Shown here: piece after piece, positions 30,274 through 39,187 of the stretch
Position numbering within the stretch: the first letter of the stretch is position 1
Layout: every line of letters starts with the position of its first letter
Source: Planctomycetales bacterium
Lineage (GTDB): Bacteria; Omnitrophota; Gorgyraeia; Zapsychrales; Zapsychraceae
Length of the DNA stretch: 46,174 nucleotides
Reading direction: 5' to 3'
NCBI GenBank assembly: GCA_005239675.1
Contig: SBBO01000027.1
Location: forward strand, 1-46,174
The notes under the pieces: generated by a model
Databases searched by the model: none
Told to the model about the DNA's origin: nothing
The model's input: only the letters and a program-made list of their open reading frames with translations
Translations under genes and position numbers: made by a program

Positions 30274-32136
30274 TCAGGGAGTTTCTCCCTCACGGGGGGA
30301 TGGGGCTGTCAGCCCCAAATCCTCCATGGCCGTTTCTACAACCGCCATATCCCAGCCATGGGAGGACAGTTCCAGCTGAATCTCTGACAATGATTGATGG
30401 CGAAATTCTTCTCTATAGTTTTTCAAAAACACCTTAAGTATCTCAAGATTATAAAGCTGATGTTTATTGAGGTGCCAGCGCATGGGTTTGACCATAACAT
30501 TTTTATTGACCAACCAAAAGATAGCAGCCAAGACAATCGGTAACCCCATGACCAATGATGAACTCAAAAAATAAACCGGGCTGGATACCCCCAGGATGTA
30601 TTCGGCACAATGCCAAAAAACGTCAAAAAGATAATGTCCTACTACAACAGGAATAATCCCGTAGCGTAGATATACCCAAGACAAGAATATCCCCAGACAT
30701 GTTACCTCAATACCACGAAACCACATCGGGAACACAGGATAATTGCTATGGCTAAATCCCCAGATGATCGATGAAATTAAAACCGCCATAACGGTATTAT
30801 TAAAAATTTTCTTAAGAAAACTAATGGCAAACAAACGGTACATCAGTTCTTCAGCAAAACTGGCCTGAAAGCCCAATGTAAACGTCGCCAGAAACGGCCA
30901 ATTGGCCGTTGACAAATTACTGAGCCATGCGTGCTCCACCCAGACCCCCCAATACTGTTGGCCGATATGAATGCTAATAGCCTGGATCCCCAACATAATG
31001 ATCCATACACTGTATCCAAGGCCAATGGCCTTGGCGGTCTCCCGGGAAAAAAACGTGGAACGTACATAAAAAAGAAATGTCCCCTGTGGCTTTTCCTTGA
31101 ATACCTGAAAATGCAAGGCCTCTCCTGCTAGGCTGGGCATAAAAAGAATGACACTGACAAACAAGGCATTAAGTACTGTCTGGAAGGCGGCCCTACCCAG
31201 ATAGGCACTAAAATCTCCTGACGTATTGTAATCAAACAAGATGTTCTGCCATTGATTAAAAAAGGACAGGATCGACAACACAAAAGAAAAAACCATAAGA
31301 CCAATATAAAAATCTTTCGTGATATGCATGGACAAGTGGTTACGCCGAATAATCATGAAAAATACAGCAGATGTGAATAAAATCAGATATAAGACATGGA
31401 TGATCTGCGACAGGATCTGACCAGTATCCCGAATACTGGCCATGTATCGACTAAAGGCCTCGGGGATTAGCAGGCTGTTTTTGGAAAACGAAAGGATTTC
31501 CTGGCCCGATATCTTAGCTGAGATGATGAGCTTTCCGGTGCCGGAGTTTTCATCTCTACTCCAGGGGATCTGCACGTCCCGGCGTTGCCAACTAAACGAA
31601 AAATCCGTGCGGTTATCCAAGACCGTCGCCAGATCACCTTTAATCGCGTATTCGTCAAAATTAAAGTTAAAATTCTTATAAAGAAAATTGATAGCGGTGT
31701 GCTTGGCTTCCTCGCGGGAGACTGTTTCCCTGGCCGCTGTCTCCTCGATCGTGTGCTGGAATCCGATCACCTCCCCTGTTGCGGAGCTGATAAGGGCCTT
31801 ATAGCTCTCCTTTTCTTTTTCACGGAAAAACCGAACCAGCGCATAGAACAAATCAAAATCATGTTCTTGGATAAACTCGATGAGACCAGAAAAACCAACA
31901 CTGCGCTGAAGATACCGATCTGTATCCTGATCGATGCTAAAGACAACAGCACTCTTAAAACGCTCGGGGTCCTCTTGGCGGGAGCGTAGATAATCCTTGG
32001 CAATGGCAAGCGCCTGCTTACGGTCGATGGAAAAATTAGTGAATTCTAGCTGTGGATAGCTGAACTGCCACCACACGACAAGACTGACAGCGGACAAAGC
32101 GCCAAACAATAACCAAGTGCGTCGGGTGATAGGCAT
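30274..32136 (-). CDS. CPBP family intramembrane metalloprotease with large N-terminal domain
   Basis: The 620-aa protein has an N-terminal transmembrane segment, a soluble region of about 200 residues (two PepSY-like repeats possible), and then many membrane spans. The CPBP (Abi) motifs are in order: EELMYR (about residue 427), FSHSNYP and HYLFDVFWH, which supply the glutamates and histidines for the zinc site of Rce1-type proteases. It is far larger than the usual 200-300-aa members. Its ATG shares a base with the stop of the upstream helical protein (TAATG), so the two are probably made together as the last genes of the long operon. The substrate is unknown. Confidence 0.82.
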   Translation of the reverse strand: MPITRRTWLLFGALSAVSLVVWWQFSYPQLEFTNFSIDRKQALAIAKDYLRSRQEDPERFKSAVVFSIDQDTDRYLQRSVGFSGLIEFIQEHDFDLFYALVRFFREKEKESYKALISSATGEVIGFQHTIEETAARETVSREEAKHTAINFLYKNFNFNFDEYAIKGDLATVLDNRTDFSFSWQRRDVQIPWSRDENSGTGKLIISAKISGQEILSFSKNSLLIPEAFSRYMASIRDTGQILSQIIHVLYLILFTSAVFFMIIRRNHLSMHITKDFYIGLMVFSFVLSILSFFNQWQNILFDYNTSGDFSAYLGRAAFQTVLNALFVSVILFMPSLAGEALHFQVFKEKPQGTFLFYVRSTFFSRETAKAIGLGYSVWIIMLGIQAISIHIGQQYWGVWVEHAWLSNLSTANWPFLATFTLGFQASFAEELMYRLFAISFLKKIFNNTVMAVLISSIIWGFSHSNYPVFPMWFRGIEVTCLGIFLSWVYLRYGIIPVVVGHYLFDVFWHCAEYILGVSSPVYFLSSSLVMGLPIVLAAIFWLVNKNVMVKPMRWHLNKHQLYNLEILKVFLKNYREEFRHQSLSEIQLELSSHGWDMAVVETAMEDLGLTAPSPREGETP

Positions 32137-32825
32137 TAAAGTAAGTGAATAACTTCTTTGGGGAGTCGGTCAAGCTCCTGGCGGCCCAATATCTTAATAG
32201 ACCAACGCAACAGCTTCAATTTTCTGGCTAGTTTTGGATCCGGCTCGGATAGGCTCGCCAGACGTTTGCGGGAAAGAAAAAGAATCTTGCGCAGCACATT
32301 GAACACAATCCTCGCCTCCCGCGCACGCTTATTACCCGATTCAACGATATCGTTTAAACTATTAAAAGCGATTTCATTGACAGTTGCGTTGTAATGATCC
32401 AGCTTCTGGATGAGGGCCGGGACCATGGGCTTAAAATACCGGTAACGATCCAAACGGCACAAGGTGTGTAGGGCCTCAACTTGCACAAAAGCCGAATCGG
32501 TCAGTTTCAGGCGACGAATCAATATCTTCTCCATTTGATTTTTCTCGCGCGAGACAGACTCGGCGCTGTGAAGTTCCTTGTATGTCCGGATCGCGGCAGC
32601 GCCCTGATAAGAATTCAGGGTGTCGTCTTTAATCATGGCGACGATCACGTCTTTTGAGAGCCCCTGGTATCTTTGCGTGTAGCCATCCAGCAGCATCGCG
32701 TCATCAAAAATAGATTGCTCGAAAGAATCACCTCTTGATTCAGCGTGCAGGACAGACACACCCCAATAAAAACCGCCAATCAAGGAAGCAATCATCACGA
32801 TTAATTGTATCCATTTGGGTCGCAT
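32136..32825 (-). CDS. Secreted or anchored alpha-helical repeat protein, unknown function
   Basis: The 229-aa protein has an N-terminal hydrophobic segment (about residues 7-27, ending near LHAES) that could be a signal peptide or anchor. It is followed by paired helices such as SAFVQVEALHTLCRLDRYRYFKPMV and NATVNEIAFNSLNDIVESG, spaced like HEAT/ARM repeats. I do not recognise a family. It starts 2 bases after nadC and is coupled to the CPBP protease gene, so it may be a helper or substrate adaptor of that protease; this is inference. Confidence 0.6.
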   Translation of the reverse strand: MRPKWIQLIVMIASLIGGFYWGVSVLHAESRGDSFEQSIFDDAMLLDGYTQRYQGLSKDVIVAMIKDDTLNSYQGAAAIRTYKELHSAESVSREKNQMEKILIRRLKLTDSAFVQVEALHTLCRLDRYRYFKPMVPALIQKLDHYNATVNEIAFNSLNDIVESGNKRAREARIVFNVLRKILFLSRKRLASLSEPDPKLARKLKLLRWSIKILGRQELDRLPKEVIHLL

Positions 32826-32827
32826 CT

Positions 32828-33685
32828 TTAGCCTCTCATTTCCATGGATATATCAATAGATCGATGAGAATGTGTCAAGGCCCCCACAGAGATGCGCTCC
32901 ACACCGGTTCGCGCAACCTGACGGATATTTCTTAACGTGATCCCGCCTGAGGCCTCCAAGAGAGGTCGCCTCCCTGGCATTTTATTTCTCAGGACCACCG
33001 CGCGCCTCAGCTCTTTTATGGGCATATTGTCCAACAAAATGATATCCGGGCCAGCCGCCAAAGCCTGCGCTAATTGTTGAGGCGTATCCACCTCAACCTC
33101 AATAGCCTTGTGCATGACTTTACGTAGATGCCCAACCATCTGCGGAATCGTTTGACGCTGACCACAAACCTTATAATGATTGTCTTTGACCAATACCATG
33201 TCCTTTAAATTGGACCGATGATTGACTACTCCTGCGCAACGGGTCGCATACCTCTCTAGTTGTCGTAGGGCCGGGGTTGTCTTACGTGTATCCAAGATTT
33301 TGACCTGATAGCCGGAAACAGCCTGGACATACCGATGGGCAGTTGTGGCAATGCCGGAAAGATAACTTAAAAAATTTAAGGCGGTCCGTTCCGCTGACAA
33401 TAAAGCCCTTGTCTTTCCCCTCAAAGACATGATCTTCGTATGTCCTGCCACTTCATGCCCATCGCGACAGTAGGCAACAAACTGAATATTCCTATCCAAC
33501 ATCTCAAAAACCCTTCGGGCAATGGCCAGGCCGCAGATAATAGCTTCTTCCTTGACGATAATTTCGGCGAGGCCTTCCTCTCTTGGCCCCACCAGCCATC
33601 GTGTCGTCACATCGCTTCTGGCGCCATCTTCACGTAACGCTTGGTGGATAATCGTATCAATAGGATCAATGCCTTTTTTGTGCAT
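32828..33685 (-). CDS. nadC: Nicotinate-nucleotide pyrophosphorylase (carboxylating)
   Basis: NadC converts quinolinate and PRPP to nicotinate mononucleotide in de novo NAD synthesis. The 285-aa protein shows TRKTTPALRQLERYATRCAG, NHRSNLKDMVLVKDNHY, DIILLDNMP and the phosphate-binding EASGGITLRNI, all standard for this family. It lies 8 bases after valS in the leftward operon. Other NAD genes (nadA, nadB) are not in the window. Length and motifs are normal. Confidence 0.95.
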   Translation of the reverse strand: MHKKGIDPIDTIIHQALREDGARSDVTTRWLVGPREEGLAEIIVKEEAIICGLAIARRVFEMLDRNIQFVAYCRDGHEVAGHTKIMSLRGKTRALLSAERTALNFLSYLSGIATTAHRYVQAVSGYQVKILDTRKTTPALRQLERYATRCAGVVNHRSNLKDMVLVKDNHYKVCGQRQTIPQMVGHLRKVMHKAIEVEVDTPQQLAQALAAGPDIILLDNMPIKELRRAVVLRNKMPGRRPLLEASGGITLRNIRQVARTGVERISVGALTHSHRSIDISMEMRG

Positions 33686-33693
33686 CGAGAAGA

Positions 33694-36366
33694 TTATCCT
33701 AATCCTGAAATAACACTCTTGAGTTCCTTAATCTTGGCCTTCAAGACCGCCATCCGCTCTTTTTCTTTGCTGACGATCTCTTTGGGGGCCTTTTGGAGGA
33801 ATGCTTTATTGCGCAACCGCTGGGCAAGTCCTTGAAATGTTTTTTGCTGATCTCCTAGCTGGTTCACCATCCTTTCTCTTTCTTTGCCAACGTCGATAAC
33901 CCCTCCTAATGGAATCAGGCATTGAATATCTCCAGCCAATGCCGTTGCGGCATCTTTAAGATGGGTGGATTTCTTGCTGATCGTCACATTCGCCAACCGT
34001 GCCATATTCATGAGAAGCGTTAGATTTGCAGACAAAAGTGCTGCCTCTTTTTCAAACGAAGTAATCAAACAACACGCCACACGCTCGTTCTGGTTCACGT
34101 TCCATTGGACGCGGATGTTGCGGATGCAGGTGACAACCCCTTTAAGAATTTCCATGTCTTTTTCTGCGGATCGATTAATCATTTTTCTTGAAAATACCGG
34201 CCAGGCCTCACGGCACAATGGATTTTTCCCTTGATGAAGCGTAGCCCATAGCTCCTCGGTCACAAAGGGCATAAAGGGATGAATCATCTTCAGGGTATCT
34301 TTAAGGATACCCAATACGATATCCTCAATTGCCTTCTCGGACCAGCGGTCCTTGATGAGCTCCAAATACCAGTCGCAAAAATCTCCCCAGAAAAATTCGT
34401 AGATGAGGTTTTCCGCTTCAGAAAAACGGCATCTCCCCAGGGCACGATCGACTCGGTTGAGCGTTGTATGCAACCGCGAAATAATCCAGCGCGTCGGCAA
34501 ATCCAATTTCTTTAAATCAATGGTGGTTAAATCGACCTCTGAGCGATCAACATGCATCAAGATAAGCCGTGATGCGTTCCAGATCTTGTTGGCAAAATTG
34601 CGTCCGACCTCAAACTTTTCCTTGGAGACAAACAGATCCTGGCCGGAATTAAGGATGAGACTAAATCGTAACGCATCGGCGCCATATTCACGGATAATCT
34701 CTAAAGGATCAATCACGTTGCCCAATGACTTGGACATCTTACGGCCTTTCATGTCGCGGACGGTGCCATGAATATAAACATCCGTAAATGGGATATCGCC
34801 CATAAATTCAAATCCAGCCATCATCATACGCGCCACCCAAAAAAATATAATCTCCGGTGCTGTGAATAAAGATGAGGTTGGATAGAAATAATCCAGGTCT
34901 TGCTTACCCGAATCTGACCTATCTTCGGTTGGGTGAGTGGATAAAGGCCAACCGAGGGTAGCAAACGGCCATAGCCACGAAGAAAACCAGGTATCCAGGA
35001 CGTCCTCATCCTGTCGCAAATTAGCTGAACCGCAATGGGGACATCGTGTCGGTGTCGTCTCGCTTACTATCGGCTCTTTACATGCCAGGGTACAGTGGTC
35101 GTCTCCCCCACAGTACCAGACCGGAATCCGATGCCCCCACCAGATCTGGCGGGAGATGCACCAGTCGTTGATATTTTCCATCCAATGAAAATAGACCTTG
35201 GTCCAGCGGGAAGGATGAAACTTGATGCGGCCTTTACGCACCGCCTCGATAGCGGGCTTGGCCAAGGGCTTCATCTTAACAAACCATTGTTTAGACAAAT
35301 AGGGCTCGACAACCGTGTGACAGCGATAGCAATGGCCAACGGCATGGGCGTGAGGTTCAATCTTCTCCAGCAATTTCAGTTGGCGCAATTCCTCAACGAT
35401 CGCCTCGCGGGCCTCAAAACGGTCCATCCCTTCAAATGGCCCGGCGTGCCCATTGAGGATAGCGTTGGGGTTCATGATATTAACAAATTCCAACTGGTGG
35501 CGTTTGGCCATAGCAAAATCGTTGGGGTCATGCGCGGGTGTTACCTTAACCGCCCCGGTCCCAAATTGAGAATCAACGAATTCATCAGCGATAATCCTGA
35601 TGGCCCGGTTTACCAATGGAACGACCAGTATCTTGCCGATATATTTCTGATACCGCTTATCCTTTGGGTTAACTGCAACAGCGCTATCCCCGAGCATAGT
35701 CTCCGGACGAGTGGTTGCCACGACAATAAACCCATTAGGGTCATCCTGGAATGGATAGCGCAGGTAATAAAGATTCCCCTGCAATTCTCGATGTTCTGCC
35801 TCTTCATCCGAGAGGGCTGTTTGACAGCGGGGGCACCAGTTAATAATATATTCCCCTTGATAAATCAGTCCCTTTTTATATAAAGAGATGAAGGCACCCG
35901 ATACCGCCCGGCAATATCCTTCATCCATCGTAAACCGGGTGCGCCCCCAGTCGCAGGAGGCACCAAGCTTCTTCAATTGGTTGATGATCGTGTCGCCATA
36001 TATTTTTTTCCAATCCCACAAGCGACTTAACATCTCCTCACGGCCAATATCATAACGGGTCTTTCCCTCTTTGGCTATTTGACGCTCGATGACATTTTGG
36101 GTGGCGATCCCGGCATGATCGGTCCCTGGCATCCAAAGTGCCTCAAACCCACGCATCCTTTGATATCGCATCATAATGTCCTGAAGGGTATTATTGAAGG
36201 CATGGCCCATGTGAAGAATCCCTGTGACATTAGGTGGAGGGATAACAATAGTATAGGGCTTCTTCTGGGGATTAACGTGGGCGTGAAATAAATTTTGGTC
36301 GACCCAATACTTACTCCATTTTTCATCAACCTCATTGAAATTAAAGCGTGCAGAGAGTTCAGTCAT
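33694..36366 (-). CDS. valS: Valyl-tRNA synthetase
   Basis: The 890-aa class I enzyme charges tRNA-Val. The HIGH motif is in PPPNVTGILHMGHAFNNTLQD near residue 50 and the KMSKS motif in GRKMSKSLGN near residue 540. The editing domain lies between them (ATTRPETMLGDSAVAV), a CPRC/CPHC zinc-type pattern is present, and the C-terminal coiled-coil arm ends the protein. Length is normal for bacterial ValS. It sits 24 bases after cimA with no room for a T-box leader. A 282-aa antisense open frame (35035-35883) is a shadow. Confidence 0.96.
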   Translation of the reverse strand: MTELSARFNFNEVDEKWSKYWVDQNLFHAHVNPQKKPYTIVIPPPNVTGILHMGHAFNNTLQDIMMRYQRMRGFEALWMPGTDHAGIATQNVIERQIAKEGKTRYDIGREEMLSRLWDWKKIYGDTIINQLKKLGASCDWGRTRFTMDEGYCRAVSGAFISLYKKGLIYQGEYIINWCPRCQTALSDEEAEHRELQGNLYYLRYPFQDDPNGFIVVATTRPETMLGDSAVAVNPKDKRYQKYIGKILVVPLVNRAIRIIADEFVDSQFGTGAVKVTPAHDPNDFAMAKRHQLEFVNIMNPNAILNGHAGPFEGMDRFEAREAIVEELRQLKLLEKIEPHAHAVGHCYRCHTVVEPYLSKQWFVKMKPLAKPAIEAVRKGRIKFHPSRWTKVYFHWMENINDWCISRQIWWGHRIPVWYCGGDDHCTLACKEPIVSETTPTRCPHCGSANLRQDEDVLDTWFSSWLWPFATLGWPLSTHPTEDRSDSGKQDLDYFYPTSSLFTAPEIIFFWVARMMMAGFEFMGDIPFTDVYIHGTVRDMKGRKMSKSLGNVIDPLEIIREYGADALRFSLILNSGQDLFVSKEKFEVGRNFANKIWNASRLILMHVDRSEVDLTTIDLKKLDLPTRWIISRLHTTLNRVDRALGRCRFSEAENLIYEFFWGDFCDWYLELIKDRWSEKAIEDIVLGILKDTLKMIHPFMPFVTEELWATLHQGKNPLCREAWPVFSRKMINRSAEKDMEILKGVVTCIRNIRVQWNVNQNERVACCLITSFEKEAALLSANLTLLMNMARLANVTISKKSTHLKDAATALAGDIQCLIPLGGVIDVGKERERMVNQLGDQQKTFQGLAQRLRNKAFLQKAPKEIVSKEKERMAVLKAKIKELKSVISGLG

Positions 36367-36390
36367 GATAGAAATTAACTTAAGGTAGGA

Positions 36391-37962
36391 TTAGTGTTTC
36401 TTCTGATCCTTGAACAATTTATATTCGATACTGTCCGTCAGCGCCTCCCAACTGGCCTCGATAATATTTTCGTGAACACCAACGGTTGTCCAGGAATCAG
36501 TATTGTCCTGCGATTCAATCAAGACGCGTACCTTAGCGGCGGTCCCTTCTTTAGTGTCCAAGACGCGCACCTTATAATCGGTTAAATGCATTTCATTTAG
36601 TTGTGGATAAAATTTCGTCAGCGCCTGGCGCAGGGCCTTATCCAGCGCCTCGACAGGGCCACCTCCTTCGCAAGCATGATACCGGTCTTCACCATTGACG
36701 TTAACCCTTATCGATGCCTCCGCAAAGACCCTCCCATCGAACCGTCTTTCCGAAGCGGTACGGAATCCCTCCAACTTGAAAAACGGTTTGTATTTCTTGA
36801 GTAACCGTTTAAGGAATAGTTCAAAGGAGGCATCCGCCGCCTCAAACTGATACCCGCTATGTTCTTTATCTTGTAAGGCCTTTAATAAACGACTGGCCTC
36901 CGGCGATTTTTTATCCAAATGGACATCCATCTGCTTGGCCTTCAGGACAATAGGCATCTTGCCAGCCAGCTCAGAGGTGATGAACCGCCGGTGGTTGCCC
37001 ACCCTGCCAGGATCGATGTGCTCGTAGGCCAAAGGGTTTTTGAGCATGGCGTCAATATGCACGCCCCCTTTGTGGGCAAATGCCGAATGGCCTATAAAGG
37101 CCGCGTTGTCCGGCAGCCGATGATTACCAATCTCGCTAATGCAATACGAAGTCTCCTTGAGTTTGCATACATTTTTGTCCGGGATTGAGGACCTGTTTAA
37201 TTTCGTTGCCAGGATCCCTATAATCGTGCATAAATCCGCATTGCCGCAGCGCTCCCCTAAACCGTTGAAGGTGCCCTGCACGTGCACACAGCCAGCCTCG
37301 ATTGCGGCAATACTATTAGCAACACCCATCCCTAAGTCGTTATGTGCATGGATCCCCAAGGGCTGCTGGATGTCTTTTTTGATCTTTAAAATAATTTCTT
37401 GAACTTCTCTGGGTAACGTACCACCGTTAGTATCGCACAGGACAATACAGTCTGCCCCAGCTTCCTTTGCTGCAACAATAGTTTTTAGGGCATACACGGG
37501 ATTGCGTTTGTAACCATCAAAAAAATGCTCGGCATCGTAGATCGCTTCTTTTTTGTGTTTTTTGAGAAAGGCGATGGATTCAGCGATCATCCGAAGATTC
37601 TCATCGAGGGTGGTCTTTAAAATATCCGTAACATGAAGATCCCAGCTTTTACCAAAAATGGTAACGGCAGGGGTCTTAGAGTCGATCAAGGTCAATAAAT
37701 TTTTGTCTTCTGGGGCAGAGATATTAGCCCGACGGGTCGACCCAAAAGCCGCTATGACTGCGTGCTTCCATGGGCGCTTCACGACGCGCTGGAAATATTC
37801 CTTATCCTTGGGGTTTGATCCTGGCCAACCGCCCTCAATATAATGCACACCCAATTGATCGAGTTTCTCTGTAATCTTAATCTTATCATTAACGGAAAAT
37901 GCAATGCCTTCGGTCTGGGAACCGTCGCGTAGTGTTGTATCGTAAATAGTAATCCGCGTCAT
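36391..37962 (-). CDS. cimA: Citramalate synthase
   Basis: The enzyme (about 523 aa) condenses pyruvate and acetyl-CoA to (R)-citramalate, giving 2-oxobutyrate for isoleucine without threonine deaminase. It begins RITIYDTTLRDGSQTEGIAFS (HMGL-like catalytic domain), contains HAHNDLGMGVANSIAAIEAG and FNGLGERCGNADL, and has a C-terminal LeuA-type regulatory domain (GEDRYHACEGGGPVEALDKALR) that may give isoleucine feedback. The family form is the longer CimA-type rather than isopropylmalate synthase. I chose the ATG at 37962, 4 bases after the lysC stop; an upstream in-frame start at 37983 would overlap lysC. Confidence 0.93.
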   Translation of the reverse strand: MTRITIYDTTLRDGSQTEGIAFSVNDKIKITEKLDQLGVHYIEGGWPGSNPKDKEYFQRVVKRPWKHAVIAAFGSTRRANISAPEDKNLLTLIDSKTPAVTIFGKSWDLHVTDILKTTLDENLRMIAESIAFLKKHKKEAIYDAEHFFDGYKRNPVYALKTIVAAKEAGADCIVLCDTNGGTLPREVQEIILKIKKDIQQPLGIHAHNDLGMGVANSIAAIEAGCVHVQGTFNGLGERCGNADLCTIIGILATKLNRSSIPDKNVCKLKETSYCISEIGNHRLPDNAAFIGHSAFAHKGGVHIDAMLKNPLAYEHIDPGRVGNHRRFITSELAGKMPIVLKAKQMDVHLDKKSPEASRLLKALQDKEHSGYQFEAADASFELFLKRLLKKYKPFFKLEGFRTASERRFDGRVFAEASIRVNVNGEDRYHACEGGGPVEALDKALRQALTKFYPQLNEMHLTDYKVRVLDTKEGTAAKVRVLIESQDNTDSWTTVGVHENIIEASWEALTDSIEYKLFKDQKKH

Positions 37963-37966
37963 CGCC

Positions 37967-39187
37967 TTAAACCCCAAGCTCAAATTTTTGATGAAGAGAG
38001 CGCACGGCCTTCTCGGCGTGCCTTTGATTGATAATACACGAAATGCTGATCTCGGATGTTGCGATCATTTCAATATTAATCTTGTTCTCAGCCAAGGCCT
38101 GAAACATCTTGGCCGCGATACCGTGATGGGAACGCATGCCGGAACCAACAATCGAGATGCGCGCGATTTTCTTCTCAGAAATAACTTCCCCGGCCTTAAT
38201 TCTCTGGGCCACCGCCTTAGCGGACGCAAGCGCCTTGGACAAATCGCTCTTGGAGACTGTAAAAGAGATGTCTGTATGCTTGGTGTGGCTGACATTTTGG
38301 ACGATCGTATCAACGCTGACCCCCGCCCTGGATATCTCGGTAAATATCTTGGCCGCGATACCCGTCTGATCAGGAACGGCACAGATAGTAATCTTCGCCT
38401 CTGACTTATTGCAGGTAATCCCTCGGACAGCGACGTCCTCTAGTTTTTCATCCTTTTGGACAATCATGGTTCCTTCCTCCTTTGAGAAACTGGAACGCAC
38501 ATGCAGTGGGATATCAAATTTCTTGGCAACCTCGATGGAGCGTGCCTGCATGACCTGTGCCCCTAAAGAGGCCATTTCCAGCATTTCTTCGAATGTGATT
38601 ATCTTGATCTTCTTGGCCTGCGGGACAATCCGTGGGTCCGTCGCATAAATTCCTTCCACATCGGTATAAATCTCACAGACCTTGGCCTTTAAAGTTTGCG
38701 CCAGGGCAACGGCGGTCAAGTCCGATCCTCCACGGCCGAGCGTCGTGATTTCGTTATCACAGGTCACTCCCTGATAACCGGCAACGACGACAATCTTGCC
38801 CTCGCCCAAGGCCTTGCGGATCCGGCGATCGCTGATCGTCTCGATGCGTGCCTTGGTATACATCCTATCGGTTTTAATACCGACCTGGGGGCCGGTCAAG
38901 GAAATGGCATCATAACCACGCTCCTTAATGGCCATGGCCAATAGGGCGCAGGAAATCTGCTCGCCGGTGGACATGAGCATGTCCATCTCCCGCTCCGGGG
39001 GATCCTTGGAAATTTTGTACGCCAACGCCTCTAATTCATCCGTTGTGTCTCCTAATGCCGACACCACCACCACTAAATGATTGTGGTTATTCTTAGTTGC
39101 GATGATGCGTCTGGCAACCGCCTTGATCCGATCGATATTGGCGACAGAGGAACCACCGTATTTTTGAACGACAATATATCGCTTCAT
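37967..39187 (-). CDS. lysC: Aspartate kinase
   Basis: Aspartokinase phosphorylates aspartate, the first step to lysine, threonine and methionine. The 406-aa single-function form has VQKYGGSSVANIDRI, the STGEQ segment, GYQGVTCDNEITTLGRGGSDLTAVALA and two C-terminal ACT domains (about residues 265-400) that usually mediate feedback by lysine and/or threonine. It overlaps the ApgM-like gene by four bases and is followed by cimA, so it is in the threonine/isoleucine part of the operon. Confidence 0.96.
   Translation of the reverse strand: MKRYIVVQKYGGSSVANIDRIKAVARRIIATKNNHNHLVVVVSALGDTTDELEALAYKISKDPPEREMDMLMSTGEQISCALLAMAIKERGYDAISLTGPQVGIKTDRMYTKARIETISDRRIRKALGEGKIVVVAGYQGVTCDNEITTLGRGGSDLTAVALAQTLKAKVCEIYTDVEGIYATDPRIVPQAKKIKIITFEEMLEMASLGAQVMQARSIEVAKKFDIPLHVRSSFSKEEGTMIVQKDEKLEDVAVRGITCNKSEAKITICAVPDQTGIAAKIFTEISRAGVSVDTIVQNVSHTKHTDISFTVSKSDLSKALASAKAVAQRIKAGEVISEKKIARISIVGSGMRSHHGIAAKMFQALAENKINIEMIATSEISISCIINQRHAEKAVRSLHQKFELGV

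Noticed and set aside
35035-35883. 282-aa plus-strand open frame
   Set aside because: Antisense to a conserved part of valS (editing and zinc regions); no independent coding evidence.
36367-36390. T-box or leader peptide control of valS
   Set aside because: Only 24 bases separate cimA and valS, too short for a T-box, and no specifier hairpin is visible upstream.
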